This document shows, piece by piece, positions 6,278 through 12,911 of a stretch of 14,491 nucleotides of DNA. The position numbers and the translations under genes are program-made. The stretch is from Nitrospinota bacterium (GTDB lineage: Bacteria; Nitrospirota; Nitrospiria; Nitrospirales; UBA8639). Location: positions 1 to 14,491 of the forward strand of contig JADFRB010000008.1 in NCBI GenBank assembly GCA_022561525.1, written 5' to 3'. Numbering within the stretch: the first letter of the stretch is position 1; every line of letters begins with the position of its first letter. The notes under the pieces were generated by a model. It was not told the origin of the DNA. It ran no database searches and was given only the letters and a program-made list of their open reading frames with translations.

Positions 6278-6994
6278 TTATATATTGGCTGAGGTTTGCT
6301 GTAATTCATCATCGGTCATTTTTAGCACACGATCCCAGTCTTCTTTGTACTGCCCATCTTCAATGGCTTTAATTCGATCAAAGAGGCCTGGAGGCTTTTC
6401 CATTTCCCGTACCCCGTAGGCTCGACTGGCATAGACAGCAACAAGGCTAGGCGCAATATCCGCGATACACACCGGCGCACACATGCCACACATCACACAA
6501 TCCATGAAGGTTTCCGACACCGCTTTAAAATCACCAAAGACGGCTTTCCAGACACCCTCCCGCACATCGATGTTTTGCGGACAGGCTTCGGTACACGCAT
6601 TGCAATTCCGACACAAGGGCGCTTCGGGATACAGCTCGAACAAATCTTGCTTGGGATCTTTGAGTTGGGTCAAATCATACGTGGCTTTACGAGCAGGAAA
6701 GGCCGGCGCGAACGAAAACGACATGCCATCTTCGACGGCATGCGAACACGCCAAACAGGTTTTGACTTTCGGATCATCCTTGGTCCGATAGTAAGTTCCG
6801 CAGGCCCCACAAAACCCGCCCAAACATCCTGCCCCACGGATCACTTCCTTGCCGGTATACCAAAGGGCCTTCATCAAGGTGATACCTGCGGGAACTTGGT
6901 GGGTTTTCCCATCAATCTCTACCGTCACCATTTTAGGTTGCAGAGCATTTTCCTGATCGAGTGTTTTGTCTTTGTCGAATGAATCAGTCGTCAT
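6278..6994 (-). CDS. frdB: Fumarate reductase/succinate dehydrogenase iron-sulfur subunit
   Basis: A 238-residue electron-transfer subunit for FrdA. The N-terminal [2Fe-2S] ferredoxin domain has C57, C62, C65 and C80 in GCLGGFCGACG...KTCLAC. The C-terminal domain has two Cys-rich motifs: CRNCNACTEACP (C128, C131, C134, C138) and CVMCGMCAPVC (C166, C169, C172, C176). Both are CxxCxxCxxxC, suggesting two [4Fe-4S] clusters rather than the [4Fe-4S] plus [3Fe-4S] pair of classical SdhB. Only the first is followed by Pro. The frame is open to 7081, but that extension is encoded by repeat R3. The ATG at 6994 has a GAGGCGGA ribosome-binding site. No membrane-anchor subunit is adjacent, so the enzyme may be soluble or use an anchor encoded elsewhere. 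The electron donor is unknown. Confidence 0.9.
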   Translation of the reverse strand: MTTDSFDKDKTLDQENALQPKMVTVEIDGKTHQVPAGITLMKALWYTGKEVIRGAGCLGGFCGACGTYYRTKDDPKVKTCLACSHAVEDGMSFSFAPAFPARKATYDLTQLKDPKQDLFELYPEAPLCRNCNACTEACPQNIDVREGVWKAVFGDFKAVSETFMDCVMCGMCAPVCIADIAPSLVAVYASRAYGVREMEKPPGLFDRIKAIEDGQYKEDWDRVLKMTDDELQQTSANI

Positions 6995-7019
6995 GATATC
7001 CGCCTCTATCTGGGCCTTC

Positions 7020-7092
7020 CCCCTCACCCTAGTCCCACGCCTTCGCCGAAGCGCTTCGGCGCGCAGGCAGGTCTCCCCCAAAGGGGGTGAGG
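7020..7092. repeat. Palindromic intergenic repeat (R3), acn-frdB gap
   Basis: The outer arms CCTCACCC (7022-7029) and GGGTGAGG (7085-7092) are perfect complements. The centre holds the 18-bp perfect palindrome CGCCGAAGCGCTTCGGCG (7044-7061), followed by GCAGGCAGGTCTCCCCC, shared with R2. Read on the minus strand it creates a false N-terminal extension of frdB. It probably forms a strong cruciform or hairpin. There is no T-run, so it is more likely a REP-like mRNA-stabilising or attenuating element than a terminator. Confidence 0.82.
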
Positions 7093-7102
7093 AAAGAAGA
7101 GG

Positions 7103-9352
7103 TTATGCATTCAATGCGTTTAAGGCCGAACCTGCTTTAAACCATTTAGTTTGCGGTTCGGTCATGCTGTGATTGGCTTGAATCGTGATTTCTTTGCCAT
7201 CCTTTTTATGAATCCTAAGATATACTGGTTTCCCTGGCGTTAAACCACTGAGGCCTGTTACACTGATCCGATCTTCTTGCTCGATCTGATCATAGTCCGC
7301 AGGGTTGGCAAATGTCATTGGAAGAATGCCCTGCTTCTTGAGATTGGTTTCATGAATGCGTGCAAAGCTTTTGGTCAACACGGCTTTGACACCAAGAAAC
7401 CGTGGGCACATGGCCGCATGTTCCCGGCTGCTGCCTTCACCATAATTTTCATCACCGACCACAAACGACCCAACCCCTTTGCTTTTATAATCACGTGCGA
7501 TTTGAGCAAGCGTCAGACCGGATTCTCCGGTTAACACATTGTTCCCTGTTCCCGCTTCGCTCGTAAACGCATTGTTGGCACCCAGGAACATATTGTCACT
7601 GATCTTGTCCAAATGCCCACGGAACTTGAGCCAGGGACCGGCAGGCGAAATATGATCCGTCGTGGTTTTGCCTTTGGTTTTTATGAGCATTGGCAGTTTA
7701 TCGAAATCCTTGCCATCCCATTTGGGAAATGGCTGAAGCAATTGAAGCCGCTCACTGTTCGGAGGCAGATCGACTTCCAAGCCCTCACCATTTTCTGCTG
7801 GAGGAATAAACCCTTCTTCACCCTTGGCAAACCCTTGAGCTGGTAATTCCTCACCTTGGGGAGGATCGAGTTTTAATTCTTTGCCATCTGGTGTTGTAAT
7901 TGTATCATTGATTGGATCAAACCCTAAATTCCCAGTCAGCGCATACGCCGTGACCAATTCCGGACTCGCCAGGAAGGACAGTGTTTCAGCGATACCATCA
8001 TTACGACCAGGAAAATTCCGATTGAAGGTACTGACAATCGAATCGGCTTTTCCTTTCACACCATCCGCTCGTTTCCATTGCCCGATACATGGGCCACAGG
8101 CATTCGCCAACACGGTTGCACCTAAATCTTCAAACGTCTTCATAAATCCATCGCGCTTCATGGTATGGAAAATCCGTTCAGATCCTGGTGAAATCAAAAA
8201 CGGGGTTTTGGTTTTCAGCCCCGCCTTCAACCCTTGTCGAGCAATATGCGCGGCACGCCCAATATCCTCATACGAGGAATTCGTGCAGCTTCCCAACAAG
8301 GTGGCTTTTAACTGAACAGGATAACCCTTTTCCTTGGCTTCCGCCGCCAACTTGGAAACTGGTCTGGCCAAGTCCGGAGAGTGAGGACCGACGACGTACG
8401 GCTCCAACGTGGACAGATCAATTTCCACAATCTCGTCAAAATATTTTTCTGGAGACTGATACACTTCAGGGTCAGCCACCAACATTTCTTTATTGGCCTC
8501 AGCCAATTGAGCGATGTCTTCTCGTTCGGTAATCTTCAGATAGTCCACCATCTTCTGGTCAAACGGAAAGACCGACGTGGTGGCTCCCAGTTCCGCACCC
8601 ATATTGGTAATGGTGCCCTTGCCAGTTGCGCTAATAGTTTCAGCGCCTGGACCAAAGTATTCAACGATCTTGTTCGTGCCACCTTTCACCGTCAGCAAGC
8701 CGCAAATATAGAGGATCACATCTTTGGCCGAGGCCCAACCATTCAACTTGCCAGTGAGCTTGACGCCGATGAGTTTGGGATGCAGCACTTCCCAGGGCAA
8801 TCCGGCCATGACTTCACCGGCATCCGCGCCACCAACCCCAATAGCTAACATGGCTAACCCTCCGCCATTTGGCGTATGTGAGTCGGTCCCGATAATCAAG
8901 CCACCAGGAAAGGCATAATTTTCCAGGACCACTTGATGGATAATTCCCGCGCCAGGTTTCCAGAACCCGATACCATATTTTTTGGCTGCAGAGGCGAGGA
9001 AGTTATAGACTTCTCGATTTTCCTGATTGGCGATCATGAGATCTTTTTCAGACCCCATCTCAGCTCGAATCAGGTGATCGCAATGAATCGTGCTCGGCAC
9101 AGCAGCTTTTTTCTTTCCAGCTTGGATAAATTGCAGCATCGCCATTTGTGCAGTGGCATCTTGCATCGCCACACGATCCGGTCGAAGCGACAACATGGCA
9201 ATTCCACGATCCCAGACTTGTGTGTCAAGATTGTCAGCGTGAGAGACCAGGATCTTTTCCGAGAGGGTTAACCCACGGCCAAATTTTTTCCGAGCCGTTT
9301 CCACCATTCCTGGCATTTTCGCGTATAATTTTTTTACAAGATCAATTGACAT
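7103..9352 (-). CDS. acnA: Aconitate hydratase, mitochondrial-type
   Basis: Interconverts citrate, cis-aconitate and isocitrate; in the rTCA cycle it supplies citrate to ATP-citrate lyase. The 749-residue length and sequence fit the mitochondrial-type aconitase branch rather than the ~890-residue AcnA/IRP1 type. Residues 1-500 form domains 1-3: PSTIHCDHLI (86-95), GTDSHTPNGGGL (155-166), LGSCTNSSYED (353-363, cluster Cys356) and NACGPCIGQW (417-426, Cys419 and Cys422), giving the three [4Fe-4S] ligands. After a linker, the swivel domain carries TTDHISPAGPWLKFRGH (564-580) and GDENYGEGSSREHAA (633-647, catalytic Ser region). A GGAGA ribosome-binding site lies 8 or 9 bases before the ATG. It follows aclA by 70 bases. 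The family is certain; the symbol is a naming choice. Confidence 0.96.
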   Translation of the reverse strand: MSIDLVKKLYAKMPGMVETARKKFGRGLTLSEKILVSHADNLDTQVWDRGIAMLSLRPDRVAMQDATAQMAMLQFIQAGKKKAAVPSTIHCDHLIRAEMGSEKDLMIANQENREVYNFLASAAKKYGIGFWKPGAGIIHQVVLENYAFPGGLIIGTDSHTPNGGGLAMLAIGVGGADAGEVMAGLPWEVLHPKLIGVKLTGKLNGWASAKDVILYICGLLTVKGGTNKIVEYFGPGAETISATGKGTITNMGAELGATTSVFPFDQKMVDYLKITEREDIAQLAEANKEMLVADPEVYQSPEKYFDEIVEIDLSTLEPYVVGPHSPDLARPVSKLAAEAKEKGYPVQLKATLLGSCTNSSYEDIGRAAHIARQGLKAGLKTKTPFLISPGSERIFHTMKRDGFMKTFEDLGATVLANACGPCIGQWKRADGVKGKADSIVSTFNRNFPGRNDGIAETLSFLASPELVTAYALTGNLGFDPINDTITTPDGKELKLDPPQGEELPAQGFAKGEEGFIPPAENGEGLEVDLPPNSERLQLLQPFPKWDGKDFDKLPMLIKTKGKTTTDHISPAGPWLKFRGHLDKISDNMFLGANNAFTSEAGTGNNVLTGESGLTLAQIARDYKSKGVGSFVVGDENYGEGSSREHAAMCPRFLGVKAVLTKSFARIHETNLKKQGILPMTFANPADYDQIEQEDRISVTGLSGLTPGKPVYLRIHKKDGKEITIQANHSMTEPQTKWFKAGSALNALNA

Positions 9353-9371
9353 AACGTTTTCTCCGCATCAA

Positions 9372-9399
9372 TCCGAAGGGCTGCGCGCCAGGCTTCGGA
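9372..9399. repeat. Hairpin in the aclA-acn gap
   Basis: TCCGAAG (9372-9378) pairs with CTTCGGA (9393-9399) around a 14-base GC-rich loop containing GCTGCGCGCC. It lies in the 70-base gap between aclA and acn, about 20 bases upstream of the acn start. The stem resembles the CCGAAG/CTTCGG core of R3, so it may be a remnant of the same repeat family. There is no T-run. Confidence 0.5.
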
Positions 9400-9422
9400 G
9401 TATGTTTTTAGAAACAGCATGA

Positions 9423-11249
9423 TTATTTCAGTGGTGGAACTTCTCGCCGACTGGGGACGGCGTAATTCACCAAGTAATTAAACAACCGAATCAACCGGCT
9501 GCCCTGCCGTTTTTGATCGGTCCAATGGCCAATTAAACCAATTGTTCTCGAGAGAACAAAGAACCCGTTGAGGCTATCGGTCGGGAAACCAATATCGACC
9601 AAGACCACCGCCATGGTCCCATCCACGTTCAAAATCAGATTATCTTTTTTCGCCGCGGTAACTTTTTCAACTTCAAGAGCAAAATCGAGATGAGGTGTAG
9701 GAATTCCCAAACTCTTCACGTACCCGACTAATTCCTTCACTCGCTTGTCCGGATTTCGCAGGCTCTTCACACGATGCCCAATTCCGGGAACTGGCCCAAT
9801 ATTTTTCTTCATGTATCCTAAGAACTCATCGACAGACATTTTGTTATCGATGGCATACTTGAAGTACCGACCCGCATCCGTCACTGCACCACCAAAACGC
9901 GGGCCAATCATGATCATGCCGGCAGCCACTGATTGGGACAGTCCAATACCCGCACATGCACCAATAATGGTTGTCAGTGCAGCGCTCACGCAAGGACCAT
10001 GGTCAGCCGAAAGAATGATAATGCGGCGAATAATTTCGGCTTCCTGCTTGGATATCAAACGACCATCCCACAACAGCCCAATCACATGCGCAATATCATA
10101 GCCTTTATTGATGAGTTCAGAAGCCGGATAGCCCTGGTAATACGGCTCATCCCCACGATCATCACTGATCGTAGACTTAATGAGTGGGGTCACCAGAATG
10201 TCGCCGTCCTTCATGCCTTGTTCAACACTTCGTGGCAGGGCCGGCATTTCCGCCTCGCTCAACTCAGGAATAGGTGTGACCTCTCCAGATTTGACCAGTT
10301 CATCATAGGTGGCTTGAATCGCAGGCCCCAAGGCTCCAAACGTTTCGGGGACGACGGCCCCAGCTTTTTTAAATGCCTCCGCTTTTGCTCGGGCAGAGCC
10401 TTCTCCTTTAAGCCCCTCTTTAGCACCAGCATGACCAAACTTCATGCCCTTCGGCAGGCTTTCTTGGCAAAAACCAGACACCACCGCCAGCAGTTTGACC
10501 CGACGTTTTTTTGCGCCATACCATTCGGCGGCTTGTTCTTCTAAATCGCCACCCATTTCGCCGACAATGATCACGGCTTTGGTTTGCGGATCGTTCTCGA
10601 ACATTTCAAGATAACTCACGTAGTCCGTTCCTGGGTACGAATCGCCACCAATCCCAATCGCCGTCGTGATGCCATCTGCAAACTGCGAACAAATCCAAAT
10701 GATTTCGTTGGACAGTCCGCCAGACTTCGTGATCACCCCAAAGGAACCGGGCCGGTACAATTTACACGCCACTAAATTATCGAAGGCTCCGCCAATCACA
10801 CCCAAGCGACATTCCCCAGCGGACATGACACCGATCGAGGAAGGACCGTTAAACGTCTTTTTCAGGGTACGGGCATGTTTTCCAAGAAGCTTGGCATCCT
10901 TTTCCGGCAAGCCTTCGGTAATCATCGAGACCGTTTGGATATGCGAATCATCCAGGGCTTCCTTGGCACTGGCATAGCATCGGTCAGCACCGACGTAGAC
11001 CAAACTGGTATTGATCTCAGGATGCTTGGCCGTGGCTTTCGCAACAGTTTTATAGATGGGAATGGTCACCGTCTGATTCCCACAGATGACTTCATTGGTT
11101 TTGCCGGCATCTGGTGGATAGACAAAGGCCGAGACGTTCATCGGCTGTTTTATCATGTATCGAAACTCAGCCATCCGTTTGGCCGCGTTCACCCCAGCCA
11201 CCCCACCCTGGATTACTACATGGGTATCTTTTGTTGCCAAAATACTCAT
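9423..11249 (-). CDS. aclA: ATP-citrate lyase large (alpha) subunit
   Basis: With AclB it catalyses citrate + ATP + CoA to acetyl-CoA + oxaloacetate, the diagnostic rTCA step. The 608 residues match bacterial AclA of the two-subunit enzyme. The N-terminal part (1-330) is a SucD-like CoA-ligase module: MSILATKDTHVVIQGG, NGPSSIGVMSAGE (134-146), TKSGGLSNEI (174-183), GIGGDSYPG and the phosphohistidine H273 in MKFGHAGAKEG. The C-terminal part (about 345-608) is a citrate-synthase-like lyase domain with LSADHGPCVS (413-422, H417), IGPRFGGAVTDAG, IGHRV (490-494, H492) and NVDGTMAV (541-548, D543). It is fused, unlike the split citryl-CoA synthetase/citryl-CoA lyase of Hydrogenobacter. GAGGAGAG precedes the ATG. 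Between it and aclB lies element E1. Confidence 0.97.
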   Translation of the reverse strand: MSILATKDTHVVIQGGVAGVNAAKRMAEFRYMIKQPMNVSAFVYPPDAGKTNEVICGNQTVTIPIYKTVAKATAKHPEINTSLVYVGADRCYASAKEALDDSHIQTVSMITEGLPEKDAKLLGKHARTLKKTFNGPSSIGVMSAGECRLGVIGGAFDNLVACKLYRPGSFGVITKSGGLSNEIIWICSQFADGITTAIGIGGDSYPGTDYVSYLEMFENDPQTKAVIIVGEMGGDLEEQAAEWYGAKKRRVKLLAVVSGFCQESLPKGMKFGHAGAKEGLKGEGSARAKAEAFKKAGAVVPETFGALGPAIQATYDELVKSGEVTPIPELSEAEMPALPRSVEQGMKDGDILVTPLIKSTISDDRGDEPYYQGYPASELINKGYDIAHVIGLLWDGRLISKQEAEIIRRIIILSADHGPCVSAALTTIIGACAGIGLSQSVAAGMIMIGPRFGGAVTDAGRYFKYAIDNKMSVDEFLGYMKKNIGPVPGIGHRVKSLRNPDKRVKELVGYVKSLGIPTPHLDFALEVEKVTAAKKDNLILNVDGTMAVVLVDIGFPTDSLNGFFVLSRTIGLIGHWTDQKRQGSRLIRLFNYLVNYAVPSRREVPPLK

Positions 11250-11359
11250 CGAACTCTCCTCAGCTCATAGTCTTCATGTAAAGGGCCTGTTGAACAATTG
11301 ATAAATTTCAATAATTTTTTCTTACATGCCTCTATCCGACGAAACGCCAAGAGCAAAAA

Positions 11360-11502
11360 GGGATGTTCAAAAAGGTGCGCTCAGTCCTGTCCTGAGTCTG
11401 TCGAAGGAAAGGCCGCAGGCGCTTTGGCGCGCGGAGCGTACTCATAGTACGTGAGCACGACAAAGGGCCGAGAACGCCGCTGACGCCCTTTTTCAACATT
11501 CC
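11360..11502 (-). mobile_element. MITE-like palindromic element E1 between aclB and aclA
   Basis: The ends are imperfect inverted repeats: GGATGTTCAAAAAGG from 11361, and CCTTTTTCAACATTCC ending at 11502, whose complement starts GGAATGTTGAAAAAGG. The interior is GC-rich with a small hairpin, CGTACT-CAT-AGTACG (11437-11451). The complement of 11413-11502 aligns without gaps to 14402-14491, with 74 of 90 bases identical by hand. No open frame fits inside its 143 bases, so any movement would need a transposase elsewhere. The outer end begins on the last base of the aclB stop codon. Bases 11388-11408 contain a TGTCCTGAGTCTGTCGAAGGA segment of a type seen as a dispersed repeat in many genomes. Confidence 0.7.
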
Positions 11503-12695
11503 TATTTGGACAACGCCATATCTACGATGTCAGTCAACGGTAGGGTGCGATCGAAGACTTGAATATTAAAACCTTCTCCTTGAAGAGCCTTCATCGCGGC
11601 CAACCCTTGTTTTTCATTGGGTCCACCTCGGCGCACCCAGATTTGGACATTATCCAGCTTACCCTCGGCTTTGGCTTTACGAAACGCCTTGATGATCCCA
11701 CCAAACGTCTTTAACACATCGGTGAAATTGGCAATGGCGCCGCCCACAATAATATGGGTGATGCCTGGAAGTGAGCAGACTTTCTCAGTCAACACTTCTA
11801 CGGCCCAATCAGGCGGATCACCGGAATATTCGGCATAATTGGCAAGCTTCCCGCCACGAGCCACCACCGCATCAGAATAGTAGACACTCGCGCCCCCCCC
11901 GGCTGGGAGCATGGCAATATTACCACCAGGAATTTCAATGAGCTTCACGGACCCTTTCACCTTGGCATCCACGGCCATGACTTCTTCTTCGTTCTTGGTA
12001 TAGGCCCGGCCAAACTCGGCCGCGAACGGGAAGGTCCAATCTTTATGCCTAAATTTGGCATCACCATCGAGAAGTGTGACGGCGTCAAGAGCGACTAAGT
12101 CACCGGCAGCATTTTGCACGACAGGATTGATTTCCAAATATTGGGCGTCTTCATTGTCAAAGCAGGTATAGAGTTTCTTGAGAAATTCCGCCATTTTGGA
12201 AGCAGTGTCTCCGGAAAACCCAGCGTCTTTCACCAATCCCGAAAGGGCAGCCTCCGTAGGCACTTCTCCGATATCAACTAATATTCGCTTGACCTTATCC
12301 CAGTTCGCTTCAACCTCGATGCCTCCACACTTCGCCACCATCACCTCAACACCTTCGCGGGTGGATGTGGCCGAGGCATAATATTCGTCTGTATGATCAA
12401 TGGCCTCAGACACAATCACTTCCCGAATGGTAACTGATTCCACCTGTTTCCCTAGCATCTCTCGAACCGCAGCCTTCGTGCCTGGGAGATCGAGTCCGAC
12501 TTTGACAAGGCCCAGCTTAAACCGAGATCCCAGGGCCTCATGAGCCTTGGCCACCAATTTACTTTTTTGAAGCCAGTCGTTCGCCTGCGCGAGTTGGTCA
12601 AATTCATCCCCTGAACTCACCACAACATAGTTCGGGGTTTGAAGCCCCCACTTTTTCAGCAAGCCCATTCCCGGGCCTTCCAAAACCTTAGCCAT
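11502..12695 (-). CDS. aclB: ATP-citrate lyase small (beta) subunit
   Basis: The 397-residue ATP-grasp partner of AclA, homologous in plan to SucC, which phosphorylates the AclA histidine using ATP. Visible features are the N-terminal MAKVLEGPGMGLLKKWGLQT, the lysine segment KLVAKAHEALG (46-56), the metal-binding YLEINPVV (186-193) and VALDAVTLLDGDAKF (201-215). The C-terminal CoA-ligase-like half has PAGGGASVYYSDAV (264-277), GGAIANFTDV (318-327), WVRRGGPNE (353-361) and FDRTLPLTDIV (381-391). An AAAGG ribosome-binding site lies about 8 bases before the ATG. It is first in the rTCA cluster, with a candidate promoter about 55 bases upstream. The stop codon overlaps element E1 by one base; a longer original 3' end cannot be excluded, but the length is normal. 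Confidence 0.97.
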   Translation of the reverse strand: MAKVLEGPGMGLLKKWGLQTPNYVVVSSGDEFDQLAQANDWLQKSKLVAKAHEALGSRFKLGLVKVGLDLPGTKAAVREMLGKQVESVTIREVIVSEAIDHTDEYYASATSTREGVEVMVAKCGGIEVEANWDKVKRILVDIGEVPTEAALSGLVKDAGFSGDTASKMAEFLKKLYTCFDNEDAQYLEINPVVQNAAGDLVALDAVTLLDGDAKFRHKDWTFPFAAEFGRAYTKNEEEVMAVDAKVKGSVKLIEIPGGNIAMLPAGGGASVYYSDAVVARGGKLANYAEYSGDPPDWAVEVLTEKVCSLPGITHIIVGGAIANFTDVLKTFGGIIKAFRKAKAEGKLDNVQIWVRRGGPNEKQGLAAMKALQGEGFNIQVFDRTLPLTDIVDMALSK

Positions 12696-12749
12696 AACGA
12701 AACCTTTGTTAAGGTGGGTGATAAATAGTACTAGAACACCGAACCTCGC

Positions 12750-12778
12750 ATTTTAATGAGATTTTTTCGGATAGGCAA
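12750..12778 (-). promoter_or_regulatory. Candidate sigma-70 promoter of the rTCA cluster
   Basis: On the minus strand TTGCCT (12778-12773) and TAAAAT (12755-12750) are separated by exactly 17 bases, matching the consensus at 4/6 and 5/6 positions. The inferred start near 12743 leaves a leader of about 48 bases before the aclB ATG. It is the best match I see in the 216-base gap upstream of aclB. It overlaps the last codons of the small ORF at 12753-12863. Confidence 0.45.
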
Positions 12779-12863
12779 TCAACCAGAAGACCCAGAAAAT
12801 ACCATTGACGAAAGGCCCAGAAAAACAGTTCCTTTTGGCCGTATCAGACTGAAATATTTCCAT
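12753..12863 (-). CDS. Possible 36-residue single-pass membrane peptide
   Basis: An ATG at 12863 preceded by AAGGA with 6-base spacing opens a 36-residue frame that ends in TAA at 12755-12753. The peptide starts MEIFQSDTAKRNCFSGPF and continues with the hydrophobic aromatic run VNGIFWVFWLIAYP, ending in the basic tail KKSH. A single transmembrane helix of about 15-17 residues followed by positive charge is typical of small bacterial membrane peptides. It lies alone between the pilin gene and aclB. I recognise no family. It could be a chance frame, but the good ribosome-binding site and coherent helix make it worth recording. Confidence 0.35.
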   Translation of the reverse strand: MEIFQSDTAKRNCFSGPFVNGIFWVFWLIAYPKKSH

Positions 12864-12911
12864 GTTTTTCCTTTTTTTCAATGAGTTGCATTTAAACGGT
12901 TATTTCAAACG

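Noticed and set aside
6995..7081. N-terminal extension of frdB
   Set aside because: The added 29 residues are encoded by the palindromic repeat R3 and are Arg-rich. The ATG at 6994 has a good ribosome-binding site.
9933..10544. 203-residue plus-strand open frame opposite aclA
   Set aside because: It lies entirely within the confident aclA gene and has no ribosome-binding site or recognisable domain.
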